Counted from the first letter of the stretch, positions 11,148 through 22,930 are shown. The stretch: DNA of 64,000 bases from Actinernus sp. WN-2022 (GCA_030867875.1 JAOWCC010000424.1:186001-250000); one strand, 5' to 3'. Program-made: numbers and translations. The notes: generated by a model from the sequence alone, not told the origin.

Positions 11148-12407
11148 GCTTAAAACTATCGAGAAAAACAACAGCGACTTCTCTCAGATGAACGATGGAA
11201 ATCTAGTATTACTGTACAGAAATGTTCGCTCGAAGAAATTAATTTCGCTTGATCTTTTGATTAACATGCATGTTCAATTAAGCCACGTACTGGAAGCCCA
11301 AAGTATGTATTTCGATCCACTCCTAAAGCTACGTATACAGAGCTTTCACTCGAATTTTTCGAAAACAAGAAAGGTTTCCTGTATAAATGTATATTGCTAG
11401 TAAATGCGGTTGCGGGCCACATCGGTCCGAACTTGCACGTAATATTTTTCCAGCTTTCAAAATGTTTTAAAACACTTTACCATAGCTTAAAACAATCCGG
11501 CTTCCTCAAAACAGCATCGACTACTGAATAATGTTCTTAAAACGATAAGTGGAATGAAAAAATTACGTAAGATAATACAACATATACATCTTAAGGTATG
11601 CAGAATTAAACAAGCTCATCGTAAATAAATCAGCACAATACCAGTTCGCGGTTAATTCCGACATTTTGAAAGGGGTGCAAACTTTGAATGTGAATCTGAT
11701 GCCAAATATTTTTTCGTAACTCGAATTTCTGAAATATCCACTGTCTGCAAACTTAATATTCCAGGTAAAAGATTAACCGCTGATCAAAATTTGAAGGTAT
11801 GTAGCTGTGCTGGGAAGCGTGCAATCGTGTTTTCAGGAACGAGAATGGGTGAAACCCTTGTTCGATGCATATGCCTCGTCAGGTGGATGAATCTGACATC
11901 CAATGAAACATGTTGACGATGTTGCGCACGCATCAGTGGAACAATAGACGCGAGCTTTGTCATTTCATTGATCACTCGAAAGACTGCATGATGAACTTGA
12001 GGCCAACGAGGAATCTATGCAGCCGGATTTAACGTCTCAGTATTGATACGAGAAGAGAGAAAGGTAGATCCATTCCAAACGTGTGCAATAGACTCTTTGA
12101 GACCACGTGACGTTTCCCTTGAGTAATGCGTTTTGTTTTTCTGTATCCCAAGAGGAAACGTACCAATTTCTATAATTGGAAAACAAAGCACTGAATCCTC
12201 TGGAGAACTATCACGTGGTCTGAAATGGAAAAACAAACAATGAAGCTGAAACGATATTGATTCCAAAAGTTTTATTGGAACCTGAAAGTGAGTTTCGTTA
12301 GTGGTGATTCTTCATGTAGGCACACATGAATTGCTATCAAAATACAATAGAATTCAACACGCAATACAATTTGCGATGGCTTCCAACTTGTACGTATCGG
12401 ACGTATC
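11148..12407. other. No gene recognised; MITE fragment inside
   Basis: Holds the partial MITE 11640-11836 (separate entry). At 12095-12225 two 'gaccacgtga/tcacgtggtc' motifs face each other (E-box CACGTG). The remainder shows no family I recognise. Confidence 0.3.
11640..11836. mobile_element. Diverged partial copy of the 35.1-kb MITE
   Basis: 'accagttcgcggt', 'ttccgacattttgaaagggg' and 'agctgtgctgggaagcgtgc' match the left half of the element at 35078-35497. The right arm is absent. Confidence 0.75.
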
Positions 12408-12416
12408 ATCACATAT

Positions 12417-12532
12417 TAGCGTCGTCCCCAGGCTTTTCGTCTACGCGCGGCTGGATATTGTGACGTCACTGATTCGGCCATTTTGAAAAAAACATGATTC
12501 GACGACTAAGTAGAAGCCTGGGGACGAGGCTA
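12417..12532. mobile_element. TAGC-terminal MITE, 116 bp, with 9-bp target duplication
   Basis: Ends TAGCGTCGTCCCCAGGCTT and AAGCCTGGGGACGAGGCTA are inverted. The nine bases ATCACATAT occur immediately before (12408-12416) and after (12533-12541), a perfect target duplication. Ends and duplication length agree with the elements at 14319, 51264 and 58586, which suggests Mutator-like transposition. Confidence 0.85.
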
Positions 12533-12541
12533 ATCACATAT

Positions 12542-13490
12542 GATTGACAGGGCTGAATAACTAGAAGCGGCAGGAATTTTACCGAACTGACTACCTGTGG
12601 GCGGTCAATCGGGCAAAACTTACACTACATTGTCCAAAACATATGTTGTTTCTCAGTTTCTGGTGGATATGGTCTGAGTATTTTAATCTTTATATCCTTC
12701 CAGCAAAACTCTTATTCTTCGCAGAAAACATGAAGGTACTCGCTAAATTTAGAAATTTCCGCCATTTTCGTATACGCTGCAGTCGTCCCTAGTCTACGCG
12801 CGTCACGTTATTCAGTAAATGCATATATGGGGTCTGGGTACGAGATTGTTATTCAGCGCTGTCAGGGCGCTGTCCATATGCCGATTATATTTCATTTATG
12901 GGAGGTAGCTTGGAAAGGTCCTTGCAGATAGCACTCATATGTAGATGATGCCACATTAACTAGAAGTTTCTAATAGAAAGTTAAGTGCTGCGAGGGGATG
13001 CATTAGATATTAGTAATGATTTGCAAGTTTCTGTAGCTTTAAACAACTAGGAGTAATTATAGATTATGGCCATGGGAAGTGCGTTGGAGAAATTTGAATA
13101 TGATTGTGCAACCAATAGTTGATAATTTTCGATTAAGAAATGAAACAAAGGTAACCAAATAAACAAAGTGGAAAAAATATAGAGCATTCCATGCATTCAC
13201 GGTACACCACTTAGAACTCATGAATACGGAATGTTCATGTTAATTTATTCAAAAAATGAGATACTGGCGCTATGCCAATCACACACAGGCCAACATCAAT
13301 GATGATAAAAATCTAACACATACAGAGCAACGAAAACGAAACGAAAAATGTGACTTATTTCTCAGACCCGGTTCAGGGGTCAAATTTCGGGTAAAAACTG
13401 TTTTCCTTATTTCAGCACAGCGGAGTATGGTAAGTACGCCAAGTTTCTCACGACAATAGGTATCGCCATTCTTGACTACTGGTTTGTGTG
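12542..13490. other. No gene recognised
   Basis: AT-rich sequence without splice-supported exons, domains or clear repeats. A 67-codon ORF at 13256-13459 has no recognisable features. Confidence 0.3.
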
Positions 13491-13497
13491 TAGTAAA

Positions 13498-13610
13498 ACG
13501 TCACGTGGGCTGTCACGTGACTTACAACAGGAAATCAGTAAATTCAAAAACGCGGCTCCGAGTTTAAAACAGCTAGGGTGGTGAGTGGATACGTTTAGGT
13601 AAGGTTGAAG
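13498..13610 (+). promoter_or_regulatory. Possible promoter and 5'-UTR exon: paired CACGTG boxes and splice donor
   Basis: GTCACGTGGG at 13500-13509 and the palindrome GTCACGTGAC at 13512-13521 lie 12 bp apart; the latter is the ideal CLEAR/USF-type E-box. About 80 bp further a good donor, TTTAG|GTAAGG, is at 13599. The arrangement would fit a promoter and a non-coding first exon on +, but no downstream coding exon is identified. Inference only. Confidence 0.25.
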
Positions 13611-14309
13611 CCTTTTACCTAAATCAGCTTAGAAAAGATGACTACAATGTTTCGTTAACGAGTAATTAAGGCGAAAATATGCAAAATAGGTCACATGACT
13701 TTTTGTACCCTTAATATCTCCTTATCTTTACATGATATTCATGTTTTCTAAGCGTGGTCTGAAACACTGCGGGAGGAGTAATGTTTTAGCAGTGTTACTT
13801 TATATGCATATGTTATCGTCGCAGCCGCATTTCACTTAAACGATTTTATATAATTATGACGTCATCGATCACGTGATACGACAACCATCCACTTAACAAA
13901 TTTAAGGAAGTGGATATTAGTATTATGGTGTAATTAGATTTTATTCAAACTGTTATTTTCGTCAGAAAACATTTTTTTTAGGCTACCAGCTTCCTTACAG
14001 GACCCCTCTCCAGCATTACTGGAAAATAACACGAGAGTGCATTCTCCTCGTACAACAGAAAGAAAAACTGAATTTTGAGTTATTGTTATTTTTATTTTCC
14101 CTTTATTTTAATGTTGACTGTGTTACAAAAGCTGTCAACAGCCTAATCCATCACTATAATGTCTAGACACTACACTTGACTTTCTCCTGGCAAGACATCT
14201 GTAGATCCCTATTTATAAGAGAAAAGCAGTGATACATCGTGTTAGAGCGTTCGTTGTATTAATAGACATTTGAAGGACATGTAACATAGAATACAATAGG
14301 GAGGAGTAC
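13611..14309. other. No gene recognised
   Basis: AT-rich sequence after the possible donor. Contains 'atgacgtcatcgatcacgtgat' near 13857 (CRE- and E-box-like), no exon-like ORF, and no clear repeat. Confidence 0.3.
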
Positions 14310-14318
14310 AGAGAGGTA

Positions 14319-14603
14319 TAGCCTGCTTTCAGGCGGTAGATGGTGTTCTTTTCGCGCATCAAACGGATCATCGAAGCGGCCGCCATATTGGCCGAGCGTG
14401 ATTGAGACTTGGGATCGAATGACAAATGGAGAGGGGAGGGGATGGGGGAAAAGAAGCAGATCTGAAGGTCTTTCCTTTCTGCTTCTCCCCCTCCCCCCTC
14501 CATTTGTCATTCGATCCCAGGTCTCAGTCACGCCAATATGGCGGCCGCTTCGATGATCCGTTTGCTGCACAAAAAACACCATCTACCGCCTGAAAGCAGG
14601 CTA
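14319..14603. mobile_element. TAGCCTGC foldback MITE, 285 bp, 9-bp target duplication
   Basis: Ends TAGCCTGCTTTCAGGCGGTA and TACCGCCTGAAAGCAGGCTA. The arms are about 135 bp each and nearly meet in the middle. AGAGAGGTA occurs on both sides (14310-14318 and 14604-14612). The arms include 'gcggccgccatattggc' and a G-rich/C-rich pair. It ends 79 bp downstream of the secreted-peptide stop codon. Confidence 0.95.
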
Positions 14604-14681
14604 AGAGAGGTACAAATAATGAGTGCCAACCATTCATATAACCGTTTTAGTGACAATGATAATCAAGCTAACTTACATTCT

Positions 14682-15133
14682 TTATCCTCCCCATTGACAG
14701 CATTTAGGATAAGAGGAAAGGCATCCTGTTGCTCCTGCAAGGACGGTCCATCCGGCTCCATCGCATTGTGTATTACAATTTCCGGTTTCTGAACCCTTTC
14801 TACATTTGCGGTACATGCCAGGACTGTTTAAATATATACAAATATGAAATTCGTAGATTAAAATAGATAGATCAAGTAATAACATCGTGATGTTAATTCC
14901 ATTCATTGTTTTCGTGTTGTTTTGTTCTCTAAAACAATGGATATGTGGATATATTTTCGCAAGAAATGTTTAGATACAACTTTATGGATAGGACACTGAG
15001 TTTTGCTGATTCAGAATATAGATGCAACTTACTCATTCATGATGTTCTCCACATAATCATCGTAGTATGGCTTACTCCGAGCCCCAACGAGTGAAATGGC
15101 GAGAAGAAGAACTGCGAAAGTTAAGAACTTCAT
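14682..15133 (-). CDS. Small secreted six-cysteine peptide, defensin-like, two coding exons
   Basis: Exon 1 is 15133-15033: ATG, then a hydrophobic signal peptide (MKFLTFAVLLLAISLVGA) and an acidic/Tyr pro-segment; donor GTAAGT. Exon 2 is 14823-14682: acceptor TTTAAACAG, joined in phase 2, ending in TAA. The total is 80 codons. All six cysteines are in exon 2, spaced C-x8-C-x3-C-x13-C-x6-C-C, with Gly two residues before the fourth Cys. This fits the loose beta-defensin-fold pattern shared by defensins, big defensins and some sea-anemone peptides. It could be an antimicrobial peptide or a venom-type peptide; the sequence does not decide. A pyrimidine-rich acceptor (CTACCTTTTAG) lies 6 bp 5' of the ATG, so a 5'-UTR intron is likely. 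Too short and too split for plain ORF calling. Confidence 0.75.
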
Positions 15134-15189
15134 GATTTCCTAAAAGGTAGAAGAAGACTATGTGAACATCGCAAGAAAATGATTGAATA

Positions 15190-15232
15190 ATCTCAGTCAC
15201 TATTAAACTATATATATATATATTATATTATA
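15190..15232 (-). promoter_or_regulatory. TATA-rich tract upstream of the secreted-peptide gene
   Basis: (TA)n-rich sequence 60-100 bp upstream of the start codon on the minus strand could serve as a TATA box, but it is also a simple repeat beside a MITE, and a 5'-UTR intron would move the true promoter further away. Confidence 0.2.
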
Positions 15233-15237
15233 ATTAA

Positions 15238-15678
15238 GTAATGGTCCAGATAAGAACTGTAGTGTCTGCGGCAAGGAATGTTAAAAGGTGTTAATTTTCT
15301 ATTATTCTTTCTCGTAATTTCATTGGTTGATACATATAAATTCAATAGAAACCCATCGAAATAATGCATTTTCATTCGATATTTTTTGTGGTTTTAATTT
15401 ATTTTTGATCACACTAACTATGGTTTAATTTCGAAGAATATCGTGTGTGGGGAAAGTTCTCAAATTTGCGATTGAAACATCCTTTGTTTTCTCTATATCC
15501 GATTGGCTGGATGGTGGCTTCTCTGCGTTTTCACAGATAAAAGAGCCAATAGCATAAAAAATACTTTATTTTCGAGATGTAGTTTGGACTATAGCTACCT
15601 CCTAAAGCACTACCATGTGGGGGAGGCTCATTGCCGCAGAACAATGGATTCTACTACAATTCTTATCTGGACCATTAC
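15238..15678. mobile_element. TTAA-flanked MITE, 441 bp
   Basis: Ends GTAATGGTCCAGATAAGAA and TTCTTATCTGGACCATTAC, each directly next to TTAA (15234-15237 and 15679-15682). TTAA targets are typical of piggyBac and Kolobok families. It abuts the next element across one shared TTAA. Confidence 0.85.
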
Positions 15679-15682
15679 TTAA

Positions 15683-16137
15683 AGTGCATATAAGCCCTAG
15701 CCAGTTATCTTTGATATCGATTGTACATGAAGTGGATAGTCCAACGGTAGAATATTTCTTGATTTGGATGTTTCGCCTATGAGATATAAAGGTTTATATT
15801 TCCAATATGCTAATGATGTGATGTCATCACCGACATTTGCTGAATTTCTTTGTGCTTGTAAATTAAGCTATTTTCTAATTTAGAAAATTGTTTTTGTAAA
15901 ATCACTTTGATAAGCTTCAAATATAACTTAGAATTTAAAAATAGGTAAATTGTCTCCACCATCATGCTTTTGTATAATAAGTGATGTCGGTGATGACATC
16001 ACCTCATTAGCATATTGGAAATATAAACCTTTATATCTCGTAGACGCAACACCCAAATCAAGAAATATTCTACCTTTGGACTATCCACTTCATGTACAAT
16101 CGATATCAAAGATAACTGGCTAGGGCTTATATGCACT
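15683..16137. mobile_element. TTAA-flanked long-arm foldback, 455 bp
   Basis: Arms of about 180 bp begin AGTGCATATAAGCCCTAGCC and end with its complement at 16137. Flanked by TTAA at 15679-15682 and 16138-16141. It has the same terminal AGTGC and TTAA target as the element at 39167-39759, and related sequence is at 63900. The arms are near-perfect, suggesting recent or gene-converted copies. Confidence 0.92.
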
Positions 16138-16141
16138 TTAA

Positions 16142-16501
16142 GTATCAAATCGTAAATAGTTCATGAAGCAAAAACAAAGGAAATTTTAAAATAACACACC
16201 AGTGTGGTATCAGCAAGACACTGATGTTTTAATCATCAGTCCTGTATCCAACAACACCATGCTAGTGTCTGTTAGGGAAAGGTCTCACAACCGATCACTG
16301 GCTTCCCCTATCCCAGCTGTTGGGTGAAATGTGAAGGAAAACTCTACTCTTTAATGCACAGAGACCAGTCTGATCAATGTGGGACCTGTTGTTGTGCACA
16401 CTGCGCATGACCGTAAGTACACTACAGAGCTGAACTCTCTTTTTTTCGTTTTTCCATCAATTTCATATATTTTTTAATTTGATATAAGCTTCATTTGATA
16501 A
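16142..16501. other. No gene recognised
   Basis: Contains a short hairpin phrase around 'cactgatgttttaatcatcagt' (16219-16240). No exon or repeat family is evident. Confidence 0.3.
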
Positions 16502-16604
16502 GTAGTTTACAACGTTCGTGTTGTATCAGTCTATACAATCTCTCGCCTCTGGCTCGAGATTGTATAGGCTGATACAACACTCCTACTCATGTTGTAAACA
16601 CTAC
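16502..16604. mobile_element. Small foldback MITE (GTAG...CTAC), 103 bp
   Basis: 'gtagtttacaac' and 'gttgtaaacactac' are inverted, and a second inner pair 'gtatcagtctatacaatct' / 'agattgtataggctgatac' follows. A related element is at 45220-45354. Confidence 0.75.
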
Positions 16605-16983
16605 ATAAAATATATAGCATGTGTAGGAAAACAGGCTTTGTGCATTAGTGACACGAATTGGGTTATCCTCCGTGCATTTGTTGGTTGTTCAATTCCTAAT
16701 ATGTCATGATATCATTACGCCACACACGGTTGATTGAATGGTTTGCGTACTTTGGTTAGTCATTTCAGCTCAATTTCTCAAACTCATTGTGAGCACAATA
16801 GAAATTATGACCATGACGAGTATTTAGTAATCGTTTCCAAATACAGCTCGCATTTCAAAACGTTTAGATCGGCTTTGCCTCGGTTTTCCACCCCGTCAGT
16901 CTCACTGTATTTAGGAATCGCTTCTAAAACAGCTCCTCGTGTTTCACATATTACATCACAATAATTGTTGGAACTTAATTGTT

Positions 16984-17137
16984 CAACGCTATTCACTTCC
17001 AGATTCCAGGAAAGGAAAAGTTGATGAATGGCTTTTGTAACCAATGTAACCAACACAAAGTATTCAGTACAGTGCGAGGTATTCGTAATCAAAGCTTTGG
17101 CTGTTTTCGGTCGCTTCCACGTGTTCAATATGGTAAA
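16984..17137. repeat. Diverged fragment of the 1.7-kb tandem-array unit
   Basis: From 'caacgctattcacttccaga' to 'gcttccacgtgttcaatatg' it matches the segment repeated at 24848, 26491, 28202, 29917 and 31628. It keeps the CACGTG box but diverges before the heat-shock-type motif. It lies 6.3 kb upstream of the array, so the unit existed here as a single dispersed copy. Confidence 0.8.
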
Positions 17138-17275
17138 GGTTAGGATTAGTTATAGAATACACCGCCACTTGGTTCATTAATAATGCATTTAGCTCAAATT
17201 ATTATACAAAGGGTCAAAATATTTCATACTCATTGTCCAGGGAGGGTTATACATTTTTATACTTTATGATCTCCA

Positions 17276-17299
17276 CCCCCCCCCCCCCCCCCCCCCCCC
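17276..17299. repeat. C homopolymer (24 C)
   Basis: Run of 24 C followed by 'accaccc'. No flanking inverted repeat found. Confidence 0.9.
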
Positions 17300-17469
17300 A
17301 CCACCCTTTTTTTGCATCTCCACTGCTAATTTTTGACCCATTGATTTCATGCATGTAGACCACTTGGAAAATATAATTAACTTTATTTAAAGAGGGTAAC
17401 ACTAACTAGTACACACAGAAATGTGTGGCCCTCCTTCTAATTAAAAATTCGGAAAACAAACGTGTTTTA

Positions 17470-20400
17470 GATTAATATCAATTAAAATATGTACCCGCAA
17501 ATCTTCAGTGATAAACGAGATTAATAGGCTGTGTAAGTCATACAATCTATGTGATGTATGGCGCTCTTTAAACCCAAATGCGCAAAAATACACATGGAGA
17601 AACAAATCGTTTAAAGTTCAATGCCGTTTAGACTATTACTTAATCTCAAAAGATTTAATTAATCTTACAAATGAATGTAAAATTCATTACGCACCTAACA
17701 CAGATCATTCCGCTATACAAATTTATTTAAAATCTGATGAATTAAAACAAAAAAGAGGGCCTGGATTTTGGAAATTTAACACTTCCTTACTAACAGATGA
17801 AAATTACATCTCTATTCTGCGTGAAAACTTGACCGTTTTTAAAAACAAATATAAAGATAATATAGACTTTGGATTAAAATGGGACCTAATTAAAATGGAG
17901 ATTAGAGGCTTCACGGTTAAATTCACCAAAAACAAAGCGAGGAAAAAAGAGACCAAGAAAAAGCCCTTTTAAAGAAAGTAAATGAACTAATGTTGGAAGC
18001 TGAAAAAAATCCAAACCATAAACAAACCTTAGAAGAACTTAATTCTACAAAAATGCGTCTTGAAAATATTATGCTACATAAAACACGTGGAACAATTCTC
18101 AGTAGTAAAGCCAGATGGCACGAACATGGAGAACGCAACACAAGATACTTCTACAACCTAGAAAAAAGAAACCATACCAGAAAATCTATCACAAAACTAA
18201 GATTACCTGATAACACGACAACAAGCAACCAATTTGAAATTTTAAAAGAAGAAAAACGTTTTTATGAAGTCCTCTACAAATCCAAAAACGTCAACATTGA
18301 TGATTATGAAAATACAGATTTCTTTAACCCTGAAAACATAACTCCTTTAGAACAAAATGACCAAGCAGCTTGTGAAGGCCTTATAACTGAAAACGAAGCC
18401 CTCAAAGCCCTTAAAGATTTCGGGACAGAAAAATCACCTGGTACAGATGGACTGCCTGCCGAGTTCTATAAATATTTTTGGCCAGAACTTCGTACCACAT
18501 TAACTGATAGTTTTAATTACGCATTTCGAACAGGTACTCTATCGATATCACAAAGGCGCGGTATAATATCTTTAATACCCCCCAAAAAAAACAAAGACAA
18601 AACCCTGCTAGAAAATCTAAGACCGATATCTTTGCTAAATGTCGATTATAAAATTCTTACTAAAGTCATTGCAAAACGCTTAGAAAAAGTACTACCTAGG
18701 ATCATAAATCCAGATCAAACAGGATATGTAAAAGGGCGTTATATTGGAGAAAATATCAGGCTCATACAAGACATTATGTATTATACTACAAAACAGAATA
18801 TTCCAGGGATCGCTGTTTTCATTGACTTTCGAAAAGCTTTTGATACTATTGAATGGCACTATATGGAAAAAGCTCTCAAACTATTTAATTTTGGCCCAGA
18901 CTTATTAAACTGGTTTAAGATTTTTTGTAACAATATTTCAAGCTGTGTACTAAACAATGGTCATGCATCGTCGTTTTTTTCATTTAGAACGAGGAGTAAG
19001 ACAAGGCTGCCCATTATCAGGTCTCCTATTTATAATTGGTCTCGAGCTTCTTGCCAAAACTCTCAAAAATGATAACCTCATTAAAGGAATTAAGGTTGGC
19101 GACAAAGAAATAAAAATTTCACAGTATGCTGACGATACTACTGTATTCGTCCGTGATCAAAATTCAATTATTCACCTTCTAAAAGTTTTAGAAGAATTTA
19201 AGTTTTGTTCAGGTTTAGAAATAAACTCAACCAAAACAGAAGCAATGTGGCTAGGTTGTTGGCAAAACAGCTGCGATACTCCTTTCGGATTTAAATGGCC
19301 ACAGGAGCCAATATGTGCTTTAGGTGTCTTTTTTTCATGACACAGATCATGCTAACAAACTAAATTTTGATGATAAAATACACAACATAGAAAAAACGTT
19401 AAACGCTTGGAAAAGAAGAAAACTTACTTTAATTGGAAGGATTAATATAGTAAAAACATTAGCCTTATCCAAGTTAATTTATAATGCATCAGTTCTCACT
19501 ATTTCCCAACATACAATAAATGAAATTAATACGCTAAGCTTTATATGGGAAAATAAACCACCAAAGATAAAAAGAAACACAATAATAGGAGAGAAAAAAA
19601 ACGGTGGTTTAAAAATGATAGACTTCCAGATAATGGAAAAGGCGCTCAAGATCGCCTGGGTAAATAGGTTACAACAAAATAATGAAGCCGCCTGGAAATT
19701 TATATCTGAACTTGCACTAAGAAAACACGGTGGTCTCTCACTCTTAACTCAGTGTCAATATGATGTAAATTTGCTCCAATTAGACAATCTTCCACCTTTC
19801 TATTGTAAGATACTAAAATATTGGCAAGATTATAAACATTTAATCCTTGAATATGTAACGGACATAAGGAAAGAAATTCTATGGAACAACAAAAATATTT
19901 TAATTGACAGAAATATGATCTTTTATATAGATTGGTATTCAAAAAACATCTTTCGCATCCAAGACTTATTAAATGAAAATTTAAAATGTCTATCTCTTTC
20001 CGAATTTCATCATAAATTCAACTTTGTAGTACCGTTTACATTATATTACGGACTTATAAGTGCCATCCCATCGAATTGGAAAATTATTATAAAAACCACA
20101 CTTACTCCTTTAAGGCAGACTGAAATTAAACCGCCACTCAAAACAAAAATTACTACACGAATTGCTTATGCAGCCATTCTTACCAGTAGTTTTGTCCCCC
20201 CAACAGCCGAAGGTAAAATCTTGCGATTTGGTTTTTCCAAAGAAGACATTTACAAAGTCTATAAATTTCCTTTCTTAATTACCAAAGAAGTAAAACTATC
20301 AATGTTTCAATACAAAATAATTCATAATATTCTCCCAACCCAGGTTATGCTATTTCGAGCAAATTTGTGTGAAAGTGACATTTGTCAGCTGTGCGGTAAA

Positions 20401-20975
20401 GACAAGCATACCTTACTCCATATGTTTATACAATGCGAGGTTTCAGCTTCATTCTGGGTAACATTTCAAAAGTGGTGGCATATCAAATGGCAACAGCAGG
20501 TAAATTTAACTGAAGGTTTAATACTATATTGACAGCACGAAAATACAAAACACGAAATTATCTTAAATTATGTTATCCTTGTTGCAAAATATGTTATCTT
20601 TATCACAAATACAAATAATGGTAACTTACGTTTTGACAGCTTTCTTGCTTTTTTCCAAAACAAATTAGAAGTTCTACGAGAAATATCCATAAGGAACAAA
20701 AAATTGTTATATTTCCAAAGCAAGTGGGCAAAAATTATTTAATTGCAGGTTGTCTCTGTTGTACACTGTTATTTTCAGGGAGTTAGTTTTACTCCCCTAA
20801 GGGGGTTTAAAAAACTCTAGAGAGTGGAGTAACTTTTTGGAGTTGAAATAACTCCCTGAAAATAACAGTGTAGTCACCTCGAACTGTCCTTTTTTCTATC
20901 GTCATTCCTTTATTTTCGTTTCTGTATTGTTGTAAAATTGGAATGTTGTAGCGTAAATTGTAAGTGTAATATTAA

Positions 20976-21006
<31 letters not shown>
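17470..21006 (+). pseudogene. L1/Tx1-type LINE, 5'-truncated, several frame breaks
   Basis: The end of the APE endonuclease is at 17508-17770 (RLDYYLISKDL, TDHSAI, GPGFWKFN). RT follows: SPGTDGLPAEFYKYFWPELR near 18437, IAVFIDFRKAFDTIEW near 18810, GVRQGCPLSGLLFII near 18990 and SQYADDTTVF near 19122 with the catalytic Asp pair intact. A C-terminal zinc-knuckle-like CQLCGKDKHTLLHMFIQC is near 20383. Frames change at about 17970, 19050 and 19335, and a TGA at 20530 is followed by more in-frame LINE sequence to a TAA at 20740-20742. The tail is an (AAT)n microsatellite, 20967-21006. Endonuclease N-terminus and ORF1 are missing. Not active as it stands. Confidence 0.9.
20762..20872. mobile_element. 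Foldback MITE in the LINE 3' UTR, 111 bp
   Basis: 'tacactgttattttcaggga' / 'tccctgaaaataacagtgta' form perfect ends; a second inner pair (gttagttttactcc / ggagttgaaataac) continues the arm. It is inserted 20 bp after the LINE stop codon, so it post-dates the LINE insertion. Confidence 0.85.
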
Positions 21007-21012
<6 letters not shown>

Positions 21013-21837
21013 AAAAAATATAAAAAAATATGTCACTAATTAACTATTTCGCTGCTATTGTCGAGTCTGATGTGGAGTTTACTCGACATCGTGAACAGTC
21101 CCAGAATAAAGTTCGAAATTAGCATATTTTAGGCAACCATGTGATCAATCATGTGACTAATTATCATAAGTTATGCATGACAAGATTCAGAATTATATTT
21201 TGTACATATCTGGAAGATTTCATGTCAGGACCCTTAATTCAACTCGAGAAATTAAATAAATTGTCATGGTGGTCAGAAAAGTGATTTAAGTTAAGAAATA
21301 TATAACATTTAATATGGGCAAAATTACCACACAGAACGCAGCTAAATATTGTCTGTTCATGACTGTAATAATAATATCAGTATACAAGTGAATGCATATA
21401 AAATATATATCACTTCAATTTGTTATCTGAAAACATAAAAAACTTCTGAAATACTATAAAAGTAGATTGGGCCATGGATTGGGCTAGGCTTGGAGGATCA
21501 GCAATATGCCAACCATTCCGACTCTAACCCCTTCTGATGGGCCCAAGAGAGAAATGCCCAGGAGATTCCATTCTCCCAATTTCGAAACCTAAATTATTCT
21601 ATTTTTAGTATTTTACAATTTTCCGATGATAGCAGAAGTCCATAGTCATTCCATTTTTTCGAGTCGGCTCTAATTGGATTTTCTTTTTCTTCTTCGGTAT
21701 TTCAAGTTTTTCAACATATTTTTCAGGCCAACAATGCTCGCTTGGTAAATAAATCTCCACACCCAATTATATTTATAGTTCTGATCAGTTCCAGTATCTG
21801 TGTATTTTAAAAGCTCTACCAATTCCAAACCTGCCCA
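21007..21837. other. No gene recognised
   Basis: AT-rich non-coding sequence after the LINE tail. No ORF, domain or clear inverted repeat seen. Confidence 0.3.
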
Positions 21838-22930
21838 TCCTCCAGGGGTGGGGGGCATAAGTGAAGCATTTGACTGAGTTTCTGTCCCAGGGATGGGACA
21901 TTTGGGAGCAAAGAAAAGTTAGTGGGGTGGGGAATTATTTTGCAGAAAGAGTCAAAATAGCGAATTTTATGAGATTTGCACCCATACCAAAGCCCCATGG
22001 CAATGGTGGAGCATTTGACTCCACAGTGGAGCATTTGCAAAGTTCTGATGCCCCACAAATATCCAGGGGGAGGGGGGAATGTGCAGGTGCCATAACTTAT
22101 GTAATTGTACTCTCCAGTTCTGGTTTTCGGTTTATAGTTATGTATCCGTCAATTCCAAACATGTGCATCAATTTGCTGCGACCCTCAACAGCGCGTGTCA
22201 GCTAAAAACATAATTATTATATCGGTAAATTTCAAACCATTACGTCATTATACAGTATATAACGGAAACCAAGAACGATCGAGCCGGTAGAAATAATTGT
22301 TCTCATCCCTGACCGGTTGAAGGTGGTTTTCACCATCGGTGTTTATTGTGAATTGCTTGAGTCAGAGATTGTCAATAAAACAATGATTTCATTTATTTCT
22401 CAATAGTCTTTGCCTTGTCTTTGTAAAAAAAAAATTTCGATCCGGTCCCCGATGGTGGGGCATTTGAACAGCCTGGATGAAAAACTGGTGGGACATTTGC
22501 ATATCAAACAATTTATTGAGAAAAGTGTCGTTCCTGATAGCTCCCTGTGATATCCATATATGGTCAATATATTCCATATTTGGAAAGCAGGACGGATCGT
22601 CGAATACTAGAACACGTTCAGGAAGTGTAGCGAGCCGGCAGAAGAGAGGCGGATACAACGTAGGCTACAGGAAGTGCGATTAAAAACATCGAATCGTTTT
22701 TTTGAAGATTCGATAGCGAAATTTGAAAAGGATGAGCGTATGCCTCACTAGCATCTAGTCAGGCCCAAATATTACTCTGAACGACAACAATTCTTTGATA
22801 TGAATAGTTTTTCTGCCTTTGTAGTGGGGCATTTGATCGATTTTTTTTTTCAAAATGTTCAAATGCCCGGGGATGGCCCGGAGGTGGGGGGGGGGGGGGG
22901 GGGGGGGGGGGGAGAGCATGCACGGGTTTG
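21838..22930. repeat. G-rich 'catttga' repeat region with 27-G run
   Basis: The phrases 'gcatttgact', 'gggacatttg' and 'ggggcatttga' recur at about 21866, 22010, 22030, 22460, 22490 and 22827. 'gtcaattccaaac' motifs face each other (near 21815 and 22146 on +, near 22930 on -). The region ends with G27 at 22886-22912. It looks like nested copies of one G-rich repeat; individual borders cannot be fixed by eye. Confidence 0.5.

Noticed and set aside
10483..11400. Long Tyr/Thr/Pro-rich ORFs over the CTATACA repeats
   Set aside because: They are open only because the minisatellite unit lacks stop codons; two frames overlap and there is no domain, start context or splice support.
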